Assembly: GCA_034406715.1 (NCBI GenBank)
Contig: CP137872.1
Coordinates: 124,001-188,000, forward strand
DNA from: Rhodotorula mucilaginosa
Taxonomy: Eukaryota > Basidiomycota > Microbotryomycetes > Sporidiobolales > Sporidiobolaceae
DNA length: 64,000 nt
Reading direction: 5' to 3'
Below are positions 35,834 through 47,098 of the stretch, piece by piece (the stretch's first letter is position 1; the number at the start of each line of letters is the position of its first letter). The notes beneath the pieces are model-generated. The model did not search any database. It saw nothing but the letters and a program-made list of their open reading frames with translations, and was not told the origin of the DNA. The translations under genes and the position numbers were made by a program.

Positions 35834-37417
35834 CTATCGCTGAGCCATAAAGTCGGCGCCAAACATCTCCATCTCTTTGCGGCGTTCCTCCTCTCGCGGG
35901 CTGTGAACGACGGGAAAAAAACGGCCATGGTCAGTCAGTCAATGTCCAGGCGAAAACTTCCCCCCATCTTCCAGAGGGCGCCACAGCTGAGTTGTTCCGC
36001 AACTCCAGCGCCCCCTCTCGAGCAGAGGAAGGTAGACAAAGGGGACTCACTCGGGATTCTCTTTGCGTTCCTGCCGTTGCTGGCGCTGCAACTCGCGCAA
36101 GAGTGGCCTCGACGGATGCCTCAAGTGCATAAAGCTAAGTCGCCGGGGGGATGCAATCGATCAGCACGGTTTCTTCTCACATGAGCACCGTCTCCGCGCG
36201 CGCGGCAACCGCACGCCGCTGCACGCCACTGCAGAGGAAGGGGAAACGAAGCAAAGAGAAAGAGGACGTACTTGCAGAATCCGCCGCGGTCGCATTGTCC
36301 GAGGTCGTTTTGCCGGCAGCATGCCTCGCGGAAGTCGGTAACGGGGGACAATTCGGCGTACAAGGGACGGCCTGCCGACGCGCGACGAACATTGGCAAGT
36401 GAAAAGAAAAAAAAAGTCAGCCTCGGAGCCGACAGCACTCCACTCGCGCCAGGATAGAACAGCGCCGCAGCTGTCCGATCCAGATAGACCCGAGAAAACC
36501 CTAGGAGAGAGGCCCGGGGACTGACCGGCATACCAGCGCTTGTTGAGTTCCTCGACCGCCCGCTGGGCCTCGTCCTCCCAGTCGAACCGCGCATAGACAT
36601 TCCCGATCAGGTGGTCTCCGACGTTGTCGCACACGTGCATCTCGAGCAAGTTGCCATACTTGACCAGTTCGCAGTACGCGTCCTCGTCTACGTGTTCCGA
36701 AGCAAGAGCGAGAGAGGGACGGGGTCAGTCACAGCGAGAAAGAGAGAGAGAGAGGGAAGGAAGGCGGGCCTCACAGAACTTGTCAAACTGCTCCTGGGTT
36801 TCGGCCTCGCTCAACTGACTGGCGGGGTTCGGGTCCAAAGGCGGTGCGTCTTTCGGTCGCAAGTGCGGGTTCGACGTCGAGCCCTGAACGTGAGCCGGGT
36901 TCTGCGGGTGAGATTGTCTCGTCTCGTCAGCTTTCGGAGAAAACGCTCCCCTAGAGAGAGAGGTGCTTACCTGGTACATGTTGAGGATGACGATGGTCTG
37001 CGAGTACTGGGGCTTGATGTGCTTGCGGGAGCAACGTTCTCCGTGTCGGCAAGCGCCAATCTTGAGGTAGCTGCAGGCGGGTGTCGCTCGCGTGGTCAGC
37101 GACGGAAAGGGGGTCAACACGCTCCAGAGTCGAAAGGAGAGAGAACGCACAAGCTGCAGTTGACCTTGTCCTGCTCGGATCCGTCTGTAGACGCGCGCCG
37201 GTAGTCAGGTCAGTGAACCGCTTCCACAAGGGACGAGCACCAAGACGAAGGTCCGCAGCGACCCGGTGTGGCGTGTAGTGGGTGCTTACAGATTGCCGCC
37301 AAGTGAGAAGCGCCGCCTCCATAGTGACTGGAGACGGGGGATGTCATCAGGTCAGGTCAGCGAACGGGTGGCGATTCGTGGCCTCCTCTGCCCAGAGAAG
37401 GACAGGACGTACGCCAT
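35834..37417 (-). CDS. U2AF1: U2AF small subunit (U2AF35/U2AF23)
   Basis: Nine exons give 238 residues: 37413-37417, 37290-37327, 37151-37184, 36971-37070, 36775-36901, 36526-36687, 36272-36371, 36051-36134, 35834-35900. The protein recognises the AG at 3' splice sites with the large U2AF subunit in the nucleus. Zinc finger 1 is NCSFYLKIGACRHGERC..H, the U2AF-homology RRM reads EMHVCDNVGDHLIGNVYARF and RWYAGRPLYAELSPVTDFREACC, and zinc finger 2 is GQCDRGGFCNFMH. Both C-x7/8-C-x5-C-x3-H patterns are intact. The first coding exon is only 5 nt (ATGGC). The gene is divergent from USE1 with 161 bp between start codons. Confidence 0.96.
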
Positions 37418-37578
37418 GATAGAGAGAGTGTGATTTCCTGCGTAGTACAACAAGCTGGCTTCAGACAAAAGAGAGAGAGAGTCAGGCGTAAGAGCGAGAG
37501 AGAGACAGAGAGCGAGTTCGTCCTTTCACTCTCACCACACACACGCGAGTCTAGCTATAGCGGGAACTATTCTGGAGA

Positions 37579-39166
37579 ATGATCGCGCGAGACTGCGCTA
37601 CGGCTGCGCACCTCGTCCGCCTGCTCGACTCGCTCTCGTCCTCTCCATCCCCACCTCCGTACCTCGCCCTCTTGAACTACGCTGCAGTACGCACACGCAC
37701 CCTTCCCTTGTCCTCCACGCCGTACTCAAGCTATTCATCTCCACAGACTGCCAGGCAGGCGAGAAAAGTCCTCGACCGTCTCCTCCTCGGCCTCAACGAC
37801 AACGACGACGACAGCCAGCACAGGTACAGTCACCCCGCCACTCTGGGTCCCAAGGACTTGCACGCTGGATCCCTGATGCTCCTCCTTCACCATAGAACCC
37901 TGCTGCTCGACCTCGACACCCGCTTGTCCGCCGCGGAGCAACAACTCGCTCGACTCGCACCCGCCCAGTCTGGCTCCTCCTCCTCAACTCTGCTCTCGGT
38001 ATGCGCTCACTCACTCCCTCGTACCGAGACAGCATTCACTGACTCGATTTCCCACGGACCAGCCACCGGCCGAGACGATCCGAGCCTACCGCGACTCGGA
38101 CCCGCTCCTCGCGTCCCTCGCCGACCTCGCCGACCTCGCCGTCCTCCCATCGCAGCCGCCGCCTCCGCCTCCGCCTCTCCGAGCATCCTCTCCTCGCCGC
38201 AAGTCGTCGTCGTCGTCGTCGTCGTCAAGTACGGACCCCCGCACAAAGGATAACCTGCTCCTTGCCACCGCCGCCGATTCAAACTCGCTCGAGAGTGCCA
38301 GCAGTCAACGCAATGAAGACGCCGCCAGGAACCGTACGACGGAACCCTCAAAACCCTCCGCGGCCGATCTTCGCGCCGCGTCCGCGCTGGTCGATCGACC
38401 GCCGCCGCCGACCCCCGCAACACAACCACCTCCCACCCGACCCATCCTCGCTTCCTCCAACCCGGGCGCCTCATCCTCATCCTCCTCATCTTCGCTCAAT
38501 CCATCTCTGACGACCGCCCGCCCTCGTCGTCCTCAACAACAACCTACCACTCTCGCAAACTCGAATCCCAGCGGAATCGGTACCGGAACTGGACTTGCGA
38601 CGAATGCGCGTTTGCGCGACAACGAGGAGGAGGAGAAGAAACCGCCGGTTCCGGCTTATTTGGCGGCCAAACGAGCCCGTGCAGCAGCAGCAGCCAAGAA
38701 GAAGGAGAAGGAAAAGCTCGCCGCCTCCGCCGCCTCCGACTCTGAGAAAGCTCTCGCGGATGAGCTCGCAGCGGATGATGATGATGATCCCGACGACGAC
38801 GCGGCGGTCATCAAGAAATTGGACGACTTGATCCCTGCCGATTCGACTCCCGTCGGCGCCGCGGGCAACGACCTCCTCGGCCAACACCACGCGCTCCAAA
38901 CCTCTCTCCTCTCCTCGCTGACCTCGCTCTCCGGCGCGCTGAAACAATCGACCCTCTCGTTCTCGGACAACCTCGCCAAGGACAAGGAAGTCGTCACGCG
39001 CGCGCAGGAACAACTCGAGCAGAGTGAACAGGGGATGAAGAAGCAGCAAGGGAGGTTGAAGGACGTGAGGGGAAAGAGTAGAGGGACGACGTATTGGACG
39101 TTGGGGTTGCTCGCGATCGTGTTCATGCTCTGGTTCCTCACTTTCTTGCTCATCAAAGTCACGTAG
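37579..39166 (+). CDS. USE1: USE1-like Qc SNARE, tail-anchored
   Basis: Exons 37579-37686, 37747-37823, 37896-37998 and 38063-39166 encode about 463 residues. The C-terminus is a tail anchor (YWTLGLLAIVFMLWFLTFLLIKVT) preceded by a SNARE-type heptad helix from LLGQHHALQTSLLSSLTSLS to EQSEQGMKKQQGRLKDVRG. This arrangement, after a long disordered middle with PVPAYLAAKRARAAAA, fits Use1/Slt1, which acts in Golgi-to-ER retrograde fusion. The middle is expanded by poly-Ser, poly-Pro and Asp runs encoded partly by TCG repeats. Introns 1 and 2 contain no stop in frame, so retained forms would be longer; I splice them because they have GT...AG ends and typical lengths. Confidence 0.8.
38204..38226 (+). 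repeat. (TCG)n microsatellite in USE1 coding sequence
   Basis: About eight tandem TCG units encode a poly-Ser run in the disordered middle of the USE1-like protein. Length is likely to vary between strains. Confidence 0.85.
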
Positions 39167-39490
39167 CCCTCTCCCTTCCCTTGGTAACGCACTTCCCCAA
39201 TTCAAACGAGCGCGGGCGAATGAGACAACGGTAGTTTTTGCATGCAGGTGTGTGCTGAGGGGGTGGCTGAGGGTGAAAGAAAAGACGGATGGCAGGAAGA
39301 AAGGAAAGGGGAAAAGAGAGGCCTCGGCATATGCTCACGACGACGACAACGGAAGAAGCGGGTAGGTACACATGAAGTTGTTACCAGAACAAACAGACTT
39401 AGGCGCGCGCGCGCGTTCGTTTTTGGCCGTCGAGTTCCGCTCTCTTGTTCGCTGGCCAGCTCCTCCTCCTCCTCCTCCTTCTCATCCTTC
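39167..39490. other. Convergent intergenic region (USE1 / SUI3)
   Basis: This lies between two stop codons and should hold both 3' UTRs. It contains a short GCGCGCGCGC run near 39402-39412. No gene seen. Confidence 0.5.
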
Positions 39491-40926
39491 TTACGCACGA
39501 GCAGCGCGACGAGCGGCACGAGTCGTCGCCTGGAAACCAGTCTTGATACCGGCGACGGACCGCGTCGATCCGCACGACGAGCACGTCATGAAGAAGAGTC
39601 GGTTGTCCTTGGTCAGGGTCGTGTCCGGCGACTTGCACGTCTTGCACTGTTACAGAGAGGGAGTATCGAGTGAGTCCCAGACCCGAGCTAGGTGACCACC
39701 GGGTCGCCTTCCCGGCGGACGACGGTGGAAGCACGGAATATGGCGGAGCGCGAGAACTCACAGTAACGTATTCGATGATGTATCGCCGGAGAACGTTCTC
39801 GATTTGCTCTGTCGGGAAGCGATCCTGAGTCAGACAAAAGGTCTCACAAGTTGACGCAAGGAAACGGGACACCAAAACGACTCACTCTGCTGGAACCGAC
39901 CCTTGATGACGAGCTGCGCCGATCCATCGACGGAACCGTTGGTACCGAGTTCGGCAAACAGGAACTGAATGACGTGTTCGGGCTGACGGTGCATGCGCTT
40001 GCAGATGTCGGCAATGTTGGCAAACACGGACCGCTTCGAACCTTCGCGGAACAGCTGCGGCGGCGGGATCGTGTACTTCTTCTTGTTCGAACCGCCCGAC
40101 AGGGACGGGTGCGACTGGTACAGGAGCGAGTAGAAGCGGCCGAGGAGCTGTGAGGCGGATTCGCAAAGAGTCAGAAACAAGGGGAACAAGACGGAAGTTG
40201 ACCGTGACGACTGACCTCGGTGTAGGTATAGTCTCGGTCTTCGGTGAGCCAGGCCTTGGCGTTGGCTGCCGCCTCTGCCTTGCTCGCCCGCGAGTCGTCA
40301 TGGTCGTCCTTGCCGAACGGGTCCTCGCCCTCGACCGGCTCGTCCTCCTCGTCGTCGTTCTCCTCCGCGCCCTCGTCGTCCGAACCAGCCGGCGTCGGCT
40401 TCTTCAAGATCGACTTGGGTTCGTCTTGCGTCGCCTCTGCCTCGGCGAGCTCCTTCTCGAACGCGTCGAGGTCGAACGCCTTCTTGGAACTCTTTTTCCG
40501 CTTCTTCTTCAAGTCGGCAAATTCGTCCATGCCGCTCGCGTCGACGGCCGTCACTTCTTCGGTCGGCTGCTCGTCGTCGACCTCGTTGCCGAGGTTGTCG
40601 ACGCGCTTTTTACTCTTGGGCTTCGAGTCTTCGAGGTCGGCCGCGTCCTCAACGTCCGAGTCGATCCGGACCGACTTCTTCTTCTTCTTCTTGATCGAAG
40701 AAAAGTCGAGCTCGCCGTCCGAGTCGGCGTCGGCCGGAGTCGGCGCAGCGGCGAGGTTGGCGGCGGCGCCCGAGCCCGAGACCGAAGTGGCGTCGTTGGA
40801 AGGGGCGGCGGCGGCAGGCGCGTCGACGTCGAGCTCGTCGAGGTTGACAGCTGCCTTCTTCGAGCCCTTCTTCTTCTTTTTCATGCCGGCAAAGATGTCG
40901 TCGACGGGAGGGTCAATGTCGGCCAT
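39491..40926 (-). CDS. SUI3: Translation initiation factor eIF2 subunit beta
   Basis: Exons 40216-40926, 39886-40147, 39762-39808 and 39491-39646 encode 391 residues. eIF2 carries initiator tRNA to the 40S ribosome. The N-terminus has three lysine blocks ([26 protein letters not shown]) that bind eIF5 and eIF2B-epsilon. The core reads [65 protein letters not shown] and the C-terminal zinc ribbon CKTC...CSSC. The conserved FQQKQIE junction depends on a Lys codon split by intron 2. It is somewhat longer than yeast Sui3 (285) because of acidic N-terminal linkers. An unspliced leader exon upstream is possible. Confidence 0.96.
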
Positions 40927-41865
40927 GCTGGGCAGAGTCCGAACCGGGAGTGTTGTAAGTGGGGTGAGCGAAGAGTCCTTCTGCGCGCACAGGGCCAAAG
41001 GTGTCAATCATGGTAGCCCTTGCAGTGGACTGTGGGTGCTGTAGTGTTGCCCGACACGGGACCTCCACCCTCCTCGAAAGCAGCACTCCCGGTGGCTTTG
41101 AGTATCGGGCAGGCGAGGAGGTCGGCTTGGCGAGCAATCTCGACTAGCCCTGACGCATCGTGACTCGCTCGGCAGCACTCAACGCCGCCCCCCTGAAACC
41201 CAATTCGCCTGCTGCTGACATCGGAGGTTGCGAAGTGACACAGGCAGGTCTCGGTTGCCGCCTTGAACCCATAGCCCCACGCCGATCCCATGTGACCGTC
41301 TGCAGTCCTGTCTAGGAGTACGGCGTTCCCCGTCCCGACGGTGATGGCCCGACGCGGTGGTTGAGGCGGTGCGGGTGCGAGAAGCGTGGTCGAGTCGAGT
41401 CGAGTCGGTGGTTGCTGAGACCGTGCGCAGGGCAACACTTGGACTCACGCGCTATGTACTGCTTTCTCAAGTACTCGTCAAAGGTCACTCGTCAGGCGGT
41501 GTGGTGGCCGACGTCGAGAGCCAGTCGACTCGTCGCGCGCACGACGAGCTCGCGACGACTTTGACTCGGCGACATCAAACTCTCCCTTTTACAGCACTCG
41601 TGTAACCTGATGATGGATGCTCCGACAGCCTCGAACCTCTTGAGCGACAGCCCGCCTCTCCCTGCATTGCTCTGCGCTGCTCCGGACTCTTCACCGCCAC
41701 CCAGGGCCAACCTCTGAAGCCACCGCTTGGGCAAGCGGCCGATGCTTGCACACGCTAGAACACCAAAAGCCGTTGCCAGAAGACACATTCCATGCTGCGG
41801 GCAGCTTACCAAGGCCGGAAAGGGATAGATCGATGGGAGGAGCGGGGGGAGACCGGCTCATTGGA
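40927..41865. other. 939-bp interval with unresolved coding potential
   Basis: This lies upstream of SUI3 and downstream of the TRPY gene. On the minus strand at about 41438-41480 a stretch reads TFDEYLRKQYIA directly before a canonical GTGAGT donor, and an open frame with several Cys (ETCLCHF, VECCRAS) follows at about 41008-41300. I could not assemble these into a complete gene in phase. A TCGAG tandem repeat lies near 41390-41408. Otherwise promoter and 3' UTR sequence is expected. Confidence 0.35.
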
Positions 41866-44754
41866 TCACTCTTCCAGCTCGGCCTTGGCCTCCTTGCCGT
41901 ACTGCTTCGAGTCCCGCTCAAACTGGAGCTTGTCCTGCTTCTCGCCGCGCAAATCGGCGAGCTCGGCCCGCATCGCGAGCAGCTCCTTCTTGACCTCGAG
42001 GATCTGTGAGATCGAAATTCCAAGCGACGAAGAAAGCGTCGGTCAGTTTGCCCTTGGCTGGAGTGAACGTGCCCACGCGGGCGGGCGGACTCGAACTCAC
42101 CTGGTAGAGGCACTCGCCGACGGGACTCCGTTGCAGATCCTGATGGGCCCAGACAATCATCAGTACCTCAGCTCGCGCTCTTCAAGTGTGGGAAAGCGAC
42201 GTACTGGCATGCGCTTCTTCAACTCTTCAAACTTGACCTTGGAGATCTCGGCGCCTTCGCGTTCCTCCTCAGCCGGCTTCGGGTCCTCCTCCGTTTCTTG
42301 GTAGTCGTCCGGTTCGCACACGAGCGCGTTCAGATCGTTGCGGGAAACCGGCGAGATCTGCGATTCGTAAATAGCGATACAGAGCCTGATCGGATTCACG
42401 CCCTCCGCGGTCAGCACTTCCTCGGCAGCCACGTTTCTTGAGAGATGGCTCACGCACATGGGGATAAAGAACAGGAACGTCATGAGGACGCGGTTGATCT
42501 GCGCATACGTCTGTTTCGACACGACAAACTCCAACGGGAGGATAGTGAGCTCGACCAGCTGTGTGGCTCAAACGTGTCCTGTCAGTTCCATGTTGCACTA
42601 TCTCGAGCGCAACGGATCGAACTTGCGTTGAAAGGTGCCGGGTAGAGGTACTGGTCCGGAGCACGGATGGACGCGACGGTCTTGCTCGCAAAGAAGGCGA
42701 GGAACGTCTCCTCGCTCTCGTCGACGCAGTCCTCGTCTGGGAGTCGCGTAAGTGGCCTTGTCAGGAGTGTCTTTCAGATTAACGGGATTTGTGAGAGAAC
42801 GAGAGGGGCGGAACACGCACACGCCGACGAGAACAAGGCGACGAGGACGTTGAGGAGGATGACAATTGTCGCGACCGACCATGCGTAGTATAGGATCAAC
42901 CCGAACGGATAAGCCGATTCGAGTTCGTCGTAGTAGTCAAAGTTCGGCGAGCTGTAGGAGAGCCGTTTCTGTTAGCAACCAGCGAGCGAGTTTACCCGGG
43001 GGTCCTCGATGTGAGCGGTGTCCGCGGCAATGCACCTACCCGAGAACAGCCTGGATGAGGGTGTTGATGACAGCGCGAGTCGAGTCGCGCTTCTCGTCGG
43101 CGACGTCGAGCCCAGTCAAGGCTTGTCCGAATCCGATCGCAAAGATCACGAGCAGGACGCAGAAGACGGCCGATTCCTGCAGTCACCGCGGACGTCAGTC
43201 TCCTCTCGTCAACGCCACAAGAGTAGTCAGGCTCCCTCTCACCTTGAGCATGCGCCAAACGACGATCTGCATGACACCGAAGAAACGGAAAAGGTCGAAG
43301 ACGGTGAGAAGTTTGGCCCAGACCAGCGGCGCTGCCATCGAGAGCCATTCTGTGGATATAGATGGGTCAATGTCGCGGACTTAGTCGAGCGTGTCAACAC
43401 CTCAAGGCGCTCGCATAATTGCAGCGGCAGTGCGACGTGAAACACCGCGATGCGACGAAACGAAGCCGCGACAACTTACGGAAAGCGAGTTGTCGGTACC
43501 GGCTCTGTTTCTCCTCATCGTGAGTGCCGAGGTCGAAGCACCGGAACCTGAAAGCCAGAACATGCACCGAGTGAGCGACGGCCTTGCGAAGGCGCGAGAG
43601 CGAGCTGCAGAAGAAAGACCGCACACGAAAGCGACGGCAGCGAGTGAGTAGATGAGCCAGTTGACGATCTGCCAGACCGAGATCGTGGCGTAAATGCCGA
43701 TCTTGTAAATCTGCACGTACGAAAACAGATATCAGCTTCGCCGCCTCCAGCTTGCAACGAGCACAGGCAGGAAAGGCGCACCTTGACCAGATCCTCGACG
43801 AGATAGCCCAACAGTTGAGTGTAGAGAATGATGTCTTCAGGACCGAAACCGCGGTCCGGGGTCTGAATCGCGAGCGTGTAGCAAACGAGGAACAGGATCC
43901 ACAGGCCGACTCGGAAGAAGAACTGGTACCTCGGCACGGCGATACGCTGCGGGTCAAAGTGCCACCAGAACGATTGTTGCTCGGGACGGATCTTGAAGAC
44001 TGCAGTGCGATGCATATCAGTACCGAATCTGCATTCCGAGAAGGTTTGCTGGGTCTCACGCTCGTATTCGATGTTGCCGTCAGGTTGCTGCTTCTGGACG
44101 AGGAGACCTTTCCAGACGGCAAAGACGCAGCGCTGCGCCTCGTTCGACGACAGGAAGTACGTCGCGCGCTGGTCGACCGCGCTTTCGAGGGCCGACGTCG
44201 GAAGGCTTTCGTCCCCGTCGCTTTCGATCACGGTGTACCGCTTCGAGAGGAGTGCGTACTGCTCCTCCATCGGTGTACGCTGGACGATCCGCCTCGCGAT
44301 AGCTTCACAGGCGACTTTGCGACAGGTGTTTTCGTCTGAATCGGCGGGGTTGCTCGCAGCTTGACGAGCAAAGAACCTGCGCGCCTCGAGCAAGGCGAAG
44401 GGGACGGCGGGGGCAAAGTCGCCGGCGATCTGACTGTATGCTTTGACGACATCTTTGGTGATGATCGACGAAGTCGGCGAGCGGATCTCGTCTGCGTCGC
44501 GGGCCGGTACGCTGATCAGTGGGGTGTCCGTCCCGCGCCTAGAGATGACGGCTGCGTCACGCACCGAGGTCTACTTCAATCGGGATGAGCTCGAGGGTGA
44601 GGGCTTGGATCCTGGTGATTATACGCGTGACCGTCTTCGGGTGGAAGTGATGGCCATGTTGCTCGATGAAAGAGTCGAACGCGGATGCGGTCGCGTCCTC
44701 GGCGTCTGACCTGCTCGACTGGAGGAGGAGCTGCCTGCTCTCGTCGCCGGCCAT
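41866..44754 (-). CDS. YVC1: TRPY/Yvc1-type vacuolar cation channel
   Basis: Twelve exons give 669 residues: 44565-44754, 44060-44491, 43782-43999, 43625-43710, 43480-43547, 43243-43349, 43040-43176, 42821-42951, 42627-42736, 42205-42558, 42101-42139, 41866-42003. The N-terminal block SPTSSIITKDVVKAYSQIAG...VPFALLEARR and the six or more spans (FFFRVGLWILFLVCYTLAI, VWQIVNWLIYSLAAVAFV, VFCVLLVIFAIGFGQAL, GLILYYAWSVATIVILLNVLVALFSSA) match fungal TRPY1, which releases vacuolar Ca2+. A conserved FFASKTVASIRAP follows, and the C-terminus ends in a Lys/Glu coiled coil. Intron 9 is GC-AG (GCAAGT). Intron 2 (59 nt) has no in-frame stop and is inferred. Confidence 0.9.
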
Positions 44755-45024
44755 GTCTGACTTGGACGTCTAAGACGGGCGAGTACCGTACAGCTGTGTT
44801 CGCTGACCGACGAAGCTTGCTCGATCAAAGCGGAGCAGCGTCATTTTCGACGAGCCGACTCGCGAGCAATGTGGGGGCGCTGCGGGCTCAAGCTCGTTCT
44901 CGATTTTCAGCATAGCGCACACCTTCGGCGAGATTGATCATGGTATGCACAGACACACAGCGGAACTACAATTTGGTCGATTTGTCAACGGAAATACTCC
45001 GGACTCGTTTCGGGAGCTCCCGCG

Positions 45025-47098
45025 TTACTTCTTCTCGCGCTGTCCGTACGCCTTGGTGGCATAGTCGCCGTTCTCGACGATGACGTTCGCGGGGAGCTGA
45101 GCCTTGCCGTTCAACCAGTTGTCGAGAATGCTGATCGCGCCGTTCGCGTAGCGGATCTGGGCGTCTGTGCGCAGCAATGACGAGGTGGATGAGCGTTCAG
45201 CATAGCGACGGAGCATAGCCGCGCCTTGAAAGCAGCAAAGACCGTGCGCAGACGACGGCAAAACTCACCGAGCGTCGTGCCCGAGTAATGCGCGACCATG
45301 GCGTTGCCGCCGCCGGACTTCGGGTTGCGCATCGAACGCCACGGGTGGTCCGCCGGAGCCGGCTGCTTCGGCCAAACGTCTCCGCCGCTGAGGACATAGC
45401 CTGACGTCAGCAGCGTGTCCCATGTTGTCAATGCGAGAGGAGCTTGCACGCACTATCCGGAGAGCCGACCAGAGTTGACGGCCTCGGCAACATCCTCGGC
45501 GACACAGAGGGCGCCACGGGCAGTGTTGACGAGCCAAGCGCCAGGCTTCATGTATCCGATGGTTTCCTGACGACGCAAAAACATAATTGGTCAGACTCCG
45601 ATAGCATCAGGGGGTATGAAGGAAGAGAGCGAAAAATACCTTGTTGATGATACCCTTGGTTCCCTCGTGCAACGGGCAGTTGAGCGTAACGACGTCACAT
45701 CTGTCGGAAGATAAGCATGAGCAGCTATACGAACATTAAAAGCACGAGAAGAATAGAGTTTGAGCGCACTGAGAGAGGAATTCCTTGAGGTCCTCGACAC
45801 GACGCGCGCCGACTTCCTTGGCGGCGTCCTCCGGAAGAGGGGCGTAGTCGTAGTCTATGGTGACAAACTACTATGTGAGCACTGAACGAGTATTTACGAG
45901 CGAGCTCAGCTCCAGCCGAATGAGAAACTCACAAAGGAGCTCCTTGCAGTCGAACGGCTTGAGGCGCTGGAGGACTCGGAAGCCGATTCGACCGGCTCCG
46001 AGAGTACCGACAACCTTGCCCTCTATGTTTGTCGTACGGATTAGCAACAGGGAACTTCAAAGGAAGAAGTATGGGGACGAACCGAGGTCAAACGCGGCTT
46101 TTGCCACCGCCGCGACTTCCCAGTCTCCACGCATGATCTGTTCGTGCGCCGGAGTGTAGTTCCTTACCAGGATCAAAATGGACATCACGACGTGTTCGGC
46201 GACCGAGACGACGTTGCTGTACGTTGGGAGCGGGGTAGGAGGGGAAGAGAGTAAGCATGAGACGGCTCGAAAAGCTGAATACGCGGGAATTTTGCTTCGG
46301 GTAAAGTCCAGATCGCATGTTGTAGATGCCATAGAGCCCTCGGGTAGAGAAGGGAAAGTGAGACTGACCTGCCGGTGACCTCGGCGACGGTGATCTTCTT
46401 TTCGTTCCTGTTGCGGGAGTAGAGCGATCAGACCGGAGCGTCGGAGGGGATCGTCGTACCTCCGACTCGATAAGACAGCCAAATTCAAAAGAGGGCCACA
46501 AGCAAGCAGAGGGGTGAGGCTCACGCGGCATTCAGGTCGATGTGATCACTTCCCACTCCGGCGGTGATGGCGAGCTTGAGGTTCTTGGCCTTCTCGATGT
46601 ACTCGCGGGTGAGGTATCCCGGGTGGAAGGGGGTCGTGACCAAGACATCCGCGTCGACGATGTGCTTGGCAAAGTCCGAATCCGGTCCCTCCTTGTCCGC
46701 CGTGACAACGAGCTCGATGTTGTTCTTCTTGCAGTAGTCGGGCAGACCGAGGGCGTTCTCAACCTGCCGTATGCCGAGCAGATGATCCTCTCATCAGTAT
46801 TTGTGAGATGGATGCGAGTTTATAGGCGAGCGGCGAGCAGAAGCGCGCGAGGTGAACGAACGCGCAGCGGAAGAACCATTCTCGCGACTCACGGTTCCGA
46901 GCAGGCGCTTTTCCTCCTCAGCGTGCTTGCCGCCGACATATAGAATGCAGAGAACCTGTTCACGGAGCGCCGCAAGGGTCAGGACGGCCACGAATACGGC
47001 GAAGACGTAGAGAAGTGGGGAAATATGTGGGACGGGAGCGCGAGACCGTCTGCTACGCGCCCGGAGTGCGTCGGAGGGAGGCGACTGACCTTGACCAT
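45025..47098 (-). CDS. FDH1: NAD-dependent formate dehydrogenase
   Basis: Eleven exons give 363 residues: 47090-47098, 46893-46955, 46525-46763, 46369-46407, 46083-46216, 45933-46022, 45770-45854, 45640-45700, 45454-45566, 45269-45387, 45025-45164. The enzyme oxidises formate to CO2 with NAD+. The Rossmann motif is [46 protein letters not shown] (catalytic Arg), [17 protein letters not shown] and HYSGTTLDAQIRYA (catalytic His) are all present. The N-terminus [14 protein letters not shown] has no targeting extension, so it should be cytosolic. The first coding exon is only 9 nt. A 1.26-kb divergent region upstream suggests elaborate regulation, perhaps substrate induction as for yeast FDH; that is inference. 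Confidence 0.97.
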
